From contig JANQDY010000074.1 in NCBI GenBank assembly GCA_028278625.1, positions 1 to 64,000 on the forward strand: 64,000 nt of DNA. Reading direction: 5' to 3'. Below the pieces are notes generated by a model. That model saw nothing but the letters and a program-made list of their open reading frames with translations, was not told the DNA's origin and made no database searches. Numbering within the stretch: the stretch's first letter is position 1; each line of letters begins with the position of its first letter. Source of the DNA: Thermodesulfobacteriota bacterium (GTDB lineage: Bacteria; Desulfobacterota; DSM-4660; Desulfatiglandales; Desulfatiglandaceae). A program made the translations under genes and the position numbers. Of this stretch, positions 60,344-64,000 are shown piece after piece.

Positions 60344-62283
60344 GACGTGCATCAAAACGGCTCACGCTGCTTCTTGTGAGTCTGCTGCTGGTCCATATGG
60401 CGCTGGCGCTCTTAAGTGTGAGGCACAAATCCAACACCTTTGACGAAGTCATACATCTCACGGCCGGTTATACCTACTGGCAATTCAACGATTACCGTTT
60501 TCAGCCGGAGAACGGCAACCTGCCCCAGAGATGGGTGGCCCTTCCCCTTATTTTTGAACCCAAGAATTTTCCCAAAACCGTCCACAATGTGTGGGACGCG
60601 GGGCATGCATTCTTTTTTAAGCTTGATAATGACGCGGCTGCCATGCTTTTTAAGGGACGGTTCATGGTGGTTCTGCTCAGCACCGCACTGGGGTTTGCGG
60701 TATTTGCCGTTTCTCGAAACCTGTTCGGGCCCCTGGGAGGCATCATCTCCCTGATCCTCTATGTGTTCAGTCCCACCATACTGGCCCACGGCCGTCTCAC
60801 CACATCCGATATGTCGGCGGCACTTTTCTTCGTTATTTCCCTTTGGTCCCTTTGGATCATGTTACACCGGATGACGATCCTTTCCCTGGGGGTGGCATCC
60901 CTTTCGGTCTGCGCCCTTCTTCTCAGCAAAATGTCGGGGGTGCTCATTATACCGGTCTATGGGTTGCTTGTCATGGTCCGGCTCATTCAAAACAGGCCTC
61001 TGTCCGTTAAATTTCTGAAAAGGAAGCGCATCACAAAGAGAAGATCGCAACTGGTCTGGTTTTTGATGGCTTCGATCATCATCGTGGCCATCTCTTTTTC
61101 CGGTATCTGGGGAGCCTACGGCTTTCGTTTTCAAGCTGCCAAGGATAGCGCTTCCAAGGACGGTCTCTCTTTTTCTTCCTGGGAAGCAAAGCTTTCAAAT
61201 ACGGGCGCTCCCGGTGAGGTCATCCGTTTTGTAAGAGATGAAAAATGGCTTCCCGAAGCGTTTCTTTTTGGATTTGCGCACGTTCTGAGCCACGCTCAAC
61301 AGCGGAGCGCCTTCATGAACGGGCAATACAGCAACCGGGGATGGTGGTACTTTTTTCCGTTCTGCATCTCTGTAAAGACGCCGCTATCCCTGATGGTTTT
61401 ATGCCTGCTAACGGCGGTTGCGTTCGTGGCCCTTCGAAAACCGCATGATATTTACAATGTCTCACCCTTATTGCTTCTGGGGGCCGTCTACCTAATGGCG
61501 GCGCTGACCAACAGGATGAATATCGGACATCGGCATATACTGGTGCTCTATCCGCTCATCTTTATTCTTTCAGGCGTTCTTTCAAGATGCTACGAAAAAT
61601 CAAAGCGGGTCTTTCTTATTCTTTCTCCCGCTTTTCTGCTGGTATTTATCCTTGAAACCCAGAGCGTTTATCCCCATTATCTTGCGTTTTTCAACCGCCT
61701 TGCCGGCGGACCCGGTGAAGGATACCGAAAGCTGGTGGACAGCAGCCTTGATTGGGGACAGGATCTTCCCGGGCTAAAGAAATGGATGCGGGAAAGATCC
61801 CCTAAAGAGAAAAGCTGGCCGGTTCATTTGGCCTATTTCGGCACCGCGAGTCCCCTCTACCACGGGATCGATGTCAATATCATCCCCGTTCATCCGTTTC
61901 CCTGGATGAAGGATGCTCGCAACCGTTCATTGTTGCTGAAGCCCGGTTACTACTGCATCAGTGCAACGGCCCTTCAGCAGGTCTACGGGATTCATGGAGA
62001 ATGGACACAGGCCCATGAAAGGGAATATCGGCTTCTTAAGAAAAAAGTATCACGCTATTTGGTAAATGAAAGAGGGCCGTCACACAAGGAGAATGGGGCC
62101 TCATCGACGAATCTTAGGGACCTTCTGAATCGGTTTGAGCGGCTTCGCTTTGCCAGACTATGCGCCCATTTAAGAGAGCGAGAACCGGATGGAAACGTGG
62201 GATACTCCATTCTCATCTATTTCCTGTCCCCCGGGGAGGTGGATCTGGCATTGCATGGACCGATACCGATTAAGGGGAAATGA
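60340..62283 (+). CDS. GT-C family membrane glycosyltransferase (PMT/ArnT-like)
   Basis: A 647-residue protein with about twelve spans. Loop one, NTFDEVIHLTAGYTYWQFND, contains the acidic pair; LTTSDMSAALFF and MNGQYSNRGWWYFFP follow. RKLVDSSLDWGQDLPGLKKW is a typical C-terminal-loop motif of this subgroup, often found in anaerobe glycan clusters. The long soluble C-terminus (about 150 residues) is unusual in part. Last gene of the glycosylation run; coupled to the deacetylase by an ATGA overlap. Confidence 0.85.
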   Translation: MRRASKRLTLLLVSLLLVHMALALLSVRHKSNTFDEVIHLTAGYTYWQFNDYRFQPENGNLPQRWVALPLIFEPKNFPKTVHNVWDAGHAFFFKLDNDAAAMLFKGRFMVVLLSTALGFAVFAVSRNLFGPLGGIISLILYVFSPTILAHGRLTTSDMSAALFFVISLWSLWIMLHRMTILSLGVASLSVCALLLSKMSGVLIIPVYGLLVMVRLIQNRPLSVKFLKRKRITKRRSQLVWFLMASIIIVAISFSGIWGAYGFRFQAAKDSASKDGLSFSSWEAKLSNTGAPGEVIRFVRDEKWLPEAFLFGFAHVLSHAQQRSAFMNGQYSNRGWWYFFPFCISVKTPLSLMVLCLLTAVAFVALRKPHDIYNVSPLLLLGAVYLMAALTNRMNIGHRHILVLYPLIFILSGVLSRCYEKSKRVFLILSPAFLLVFILETQSVYPHYLAFFNRLAGGPGEGYRKLVDSSLDWGQDLPGLKKWMRERSPKEKSWPVHLAYFGTASPLYHGIDVNIIPVHPFPWMKDARNRSLLLKPGYYCISATALQQVYGIHGEWTQAHEREYRLLKKKVSRYLVNERGPSHKENGASSTNLRDLLNRFERLRFARLCAHLREREPDGNVGYSILIYFLSPGEVDLALHGPIPIKGK

Positions 62284-62587
62284 CCAATTTGCCCAATTCT
62301 TGTGGAAGTCCTGGTTTCGAGGATACCGATTCCATAGATGTAAGGCGTATCGCAGGTTTCGGGTGGTGCTGATACTTTGTGTTCTTTATCGGAAAACCAG
62401 CATATTTTAATGCGAGCTTCGGACAGTCAATTCACTACCAGCTGTCTCCTCAGCAAGGAAGTATCTCAGGGATTATAATCCTTCAATATCATAGAACTTT
62501 GTCCAGGAAACAGGACCTATTGAGGTAAGAAATCCCATCTGTATTCACTAGTTTTCCGTGGTGGCCCGCAGCTCAACGATTCGATAA
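62284..62587. other. Intergenic stretch between convergent units
   Basis: 304 bp separating the glycosylation run from the convergent PAS protein gene. It contains a 12-bp palindrome GGATTATAATCC (62470-62481) and a small GTCC/GGAC hairpin. No coding frame or strong terminator was found. Confidence 0.4.
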
Positions 62588-64000
62588 CTAGTCCTGAGTC
62601 GGGTCAATCTTTTCAAGATCCAATTCAGGATATAACTTTTTAGCGCATTCTGGGCATATGGTATGGCTAAATTGAGCGTCGGACCTGTCTCGGATGTATT
62701 CCTCGATCTGTTGCCAGTATCCTTCATCATCTCTGATATTCTTGCAGTTCGCGCAAATTGGAATAAAGCCGCGTAGCGTTTTTATCTCAGCAAGAGCCTG
62801 CTCAAGCTCCTCGATAACAGCATTCCTTTCAGATTCCGCCTTCTTTATTTCGGTGATATCCCGCATAAAGCTGACGATTGTTTCCACTTCATCGTTCTGA
62901 TCGAATTCGGGGGAAACAACCGCTTGAAAAACCCTTTCACCTTTGTTCGCTGTGGAAAAACTAAATTCGAATATTTCCGGCTCCCCACCTTGAAACACTT
63001 TGTCATGTTTTTCGCGCCAGAAAGCGCATAGGTCTTCAGGCATTCCTATCTCTTCATTTGTCTTTCCCAGATATTGTTCTGGGGATAAGCCAGTCCCGGC
63101 ATAAAGTGAAGGATTAGCAAAAATATGCCGATGACCACGATCAATTCTAACAACAGCGTCTTGAGTATTATTAAGTACAGATGCCATATTGCGTTCACTA
63201 TCTTGTAAAGCCTTCTCTGTAGTAATTTTTTCAGTGAGATCGCGAATTGCCGTCACTCTTGCCTGACGTCCTTTGAATTGAATTTGTTGCCCGTGTACCT
63301 CAATATAGATAACGGACCCATCCTTTTTAGTAGCTTTGTGTTCATAGGGTTTATCATAACCGGATCTTATGTTCTCGAATACTAGGTCTTGATCCTCCTC
63401 AGGAACGAGCTCTATGACTTCTTTGCCTATTAATTCATCGACACCATACCCTATTATATCAGCGAACTGACGATTACAATCTATAATTTTGCCTTTCACA
63501 GTGATTGCTATACCCTCAAAAGATGCATTGTAAAAAGCATCCAGACGCCTTTCACTTTCTTGAAGTGATTTCTCGGCCTGCTTGCGCTCGCTAATGTCAT
63601 GAATTATTGAAAATAGGAAATCCTTTCCGTGCAATTGAATGGGACCGCTGTATACTTCGACATCTCGAATATCTCCATCTGAAAGACGGTGTTGGAAATA
63701 AAAAATTCGGCGTTGTTCTTGCTTCGCCTTTTCCATTTCCATAAATATCTGCTCTTTTGTTAGTGTATTAATATTTGAAATGTTCTTACATGTGATTTCT
63801 TCATGACTCCAACCATAGTAGGAAACGGCAGCAGGATTTGCATCAACAATGTCTCCACTCGATGGATCAATTATGAGCATTACAGAGTGATGATTTTTGA
63901 AAAGACTCCTGTATCGCTTTTCGTTTTCCCTCAACGCATCCTCGGCCTGTTTGCGAGAAGAGATGTCCCGAATGTATTCCACCACTCCTGACAAATTATT
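62588..64000 (-). CDS. Multi-PAS-domain sensory protein, C-terminal part (partial)
   Basis: The gene runs off the right edge; at least 470 residues are present. It contains the end of one PAS/PAC (VVEYIRDISSRKQAEDAL), then three complete PAS domains (openings KRYRSLFKNHHSVML, RRLDAFYNASFEGIA, RNMASVLNNTQDAVV), each with a PAC segment. The tail has no kinase, cyclase or HD-GYP domain. It ends with CANCKNIRDDEGYW and CPECAKKLYPEL, two CxxC pairs seen at the end of many deltaproteobacterial PAS proteins. Output may be through a partner, or an output domain may lie upstream outside the window. Confidence 0.88.
   Translation of the reverse strand, partial: NNLSGVVEYIRDISSRKQAEDALRENEKRYRSLFKNHHSVMLIIDPSSGDIVDANPAAVSYYGWSHEEITCKNISNINTLTKEQIFMEMEKAKQEQRRIFYFQHRLSDGDIRDVEVYSGPIQLHGKDFLFSIIHDISERKQAEKSLQESERRLDAFYNASFEGIAITVKGKIIDCNRQFADIIGYGVDELIGKEVIELVPEEDQDLVFENIRSGYDKPYEHKATKKDGSVIYIEVHGQQIQFKGRQARVTAIRDLTEKITTEKALQDSERNMASVLNNTQDAVVRIDRGHRHIFANPSLYAGTGLSPEQYLGKTNEEIGMPEDLCAFWREKHDKVFQGGEPEIFEFSFSTANKGERVFQAVVSPEFDQNDEVETIVSFMRDITEIKKAESERNAVIEELEQALAEIKTLRGFIPICANCKNIRDDEGYWQQIEEYIRDRSDAQFSHTICPECAKKLYPELDLEKIDPTQD

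Noticed and set aside
62470..62481. Palindrome GGATTATAATCC as an operator
   Set aside because: Lies between two convergent stop codons, far from any promoter, so a regulatory role is unlikely.
1..64000. Search by eye for tRNA, rRNA, integrase or attachment sites
   Set aside because: No T-loop GGTTCGAATCC-like segment in a cloverleaf context and no recombinase gene other than the insertion sequence transposase was found.

Overview
The window looks like chromosomal DNA of an anaerobic deltaproteobacterium (Desulfobacterota, sulfate-reducer or syntroph type). This is inferred from the gene mix rather than from a marker gene: a branched-chain-type ABC uptake cluster with acyl-CoA enzymes, a 4-hydroxybutyryl-CoA-dehydratase-type Fe-S/FAD enzyme, squalene-hopene cyclase, short type IV pilins, DUF547/DUF3300/DUF2950 envelope proteins and many membrane glycosyltransferases. 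No rRNA, tRNA or CRISPR array was seen.

Region 1 (1-11.3 kb, all minus strand) is a catabolic cluster. Transcription runs from a promoter near 11.3 kb through a decayed SDR gene, a 4-hydroxybutyryl-CoA dehydratase-like enzyme, an intact SDR, livG, livF, livK, livH, livM and an acyl-CoA synthetase. A second unit starts near 2.05 kb with a thiolase, a DUF35 partner and the start of a biotin-dependent carboxyltransferase. Both units begin with near-identical promoters (TTGACATTAG ... TATATA) followed by GGTCGG-type repeats, so one regulator probably controls import, CoA activation, dehydration/reduction and thiolysis of an unidentified carboxylic acid.

Region 2 (11.6-30 kb) is envelope-related: a DUF2950/DUF3300 pair, an Lrp-type regulator, an amine-oxidase-like flavoprotein and squalene-hopene cyclase. 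The cyclase gene sits directly behind a truncated TetR gene that still has its promoter and palindromic operator. A compact operon follows: a DUF547 protein, a mercuric-reductase-like flavoprotein, a glycoside hydrolase fused to DUF547, and a LysM lytic transglycosylase. DUF4139 and DUF481 genes are divergent, the latter behind a perfect-consensus sigma70 promoter. LPS-type glycosyltransferases and an O-antigen ligase end the region.

Region 3 (30-43 kb) has three minus-strand glycosyltransferases, including a GT10 family member. Next is a complete insertion sequence (about 32794-35551) with inverted repeats, a palindromic 10-bp flanking repeat and two ORFs joined by an apparent -1 frameshift site. 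An amino-acid antiporter with an Orn/Lys/Arg decarboxylase forms a probable acid-resistance module; then come a small lipoprotein and a YyaL-type thioredoxin-domain protein.

Region 4 (43-62.3 kb) starts with two tandem type IV pilins and continues with a glycosylation locus. It holds seven polytopic GT-C/YfhO-like proteins (three with C-terminal TPRs), GT9, GtrA, two polyprenol-phosphate-type GT2 enzymes, a methyltransferase and a YdjC/HpnK deacetylase. The window ends in a partial multi-PAS protein.

The strongest leads are the insertion element, the shared promoter/operator of the catabolic units, the TetR stub before shc, and the glycosidase-DUF547 fusion operon.
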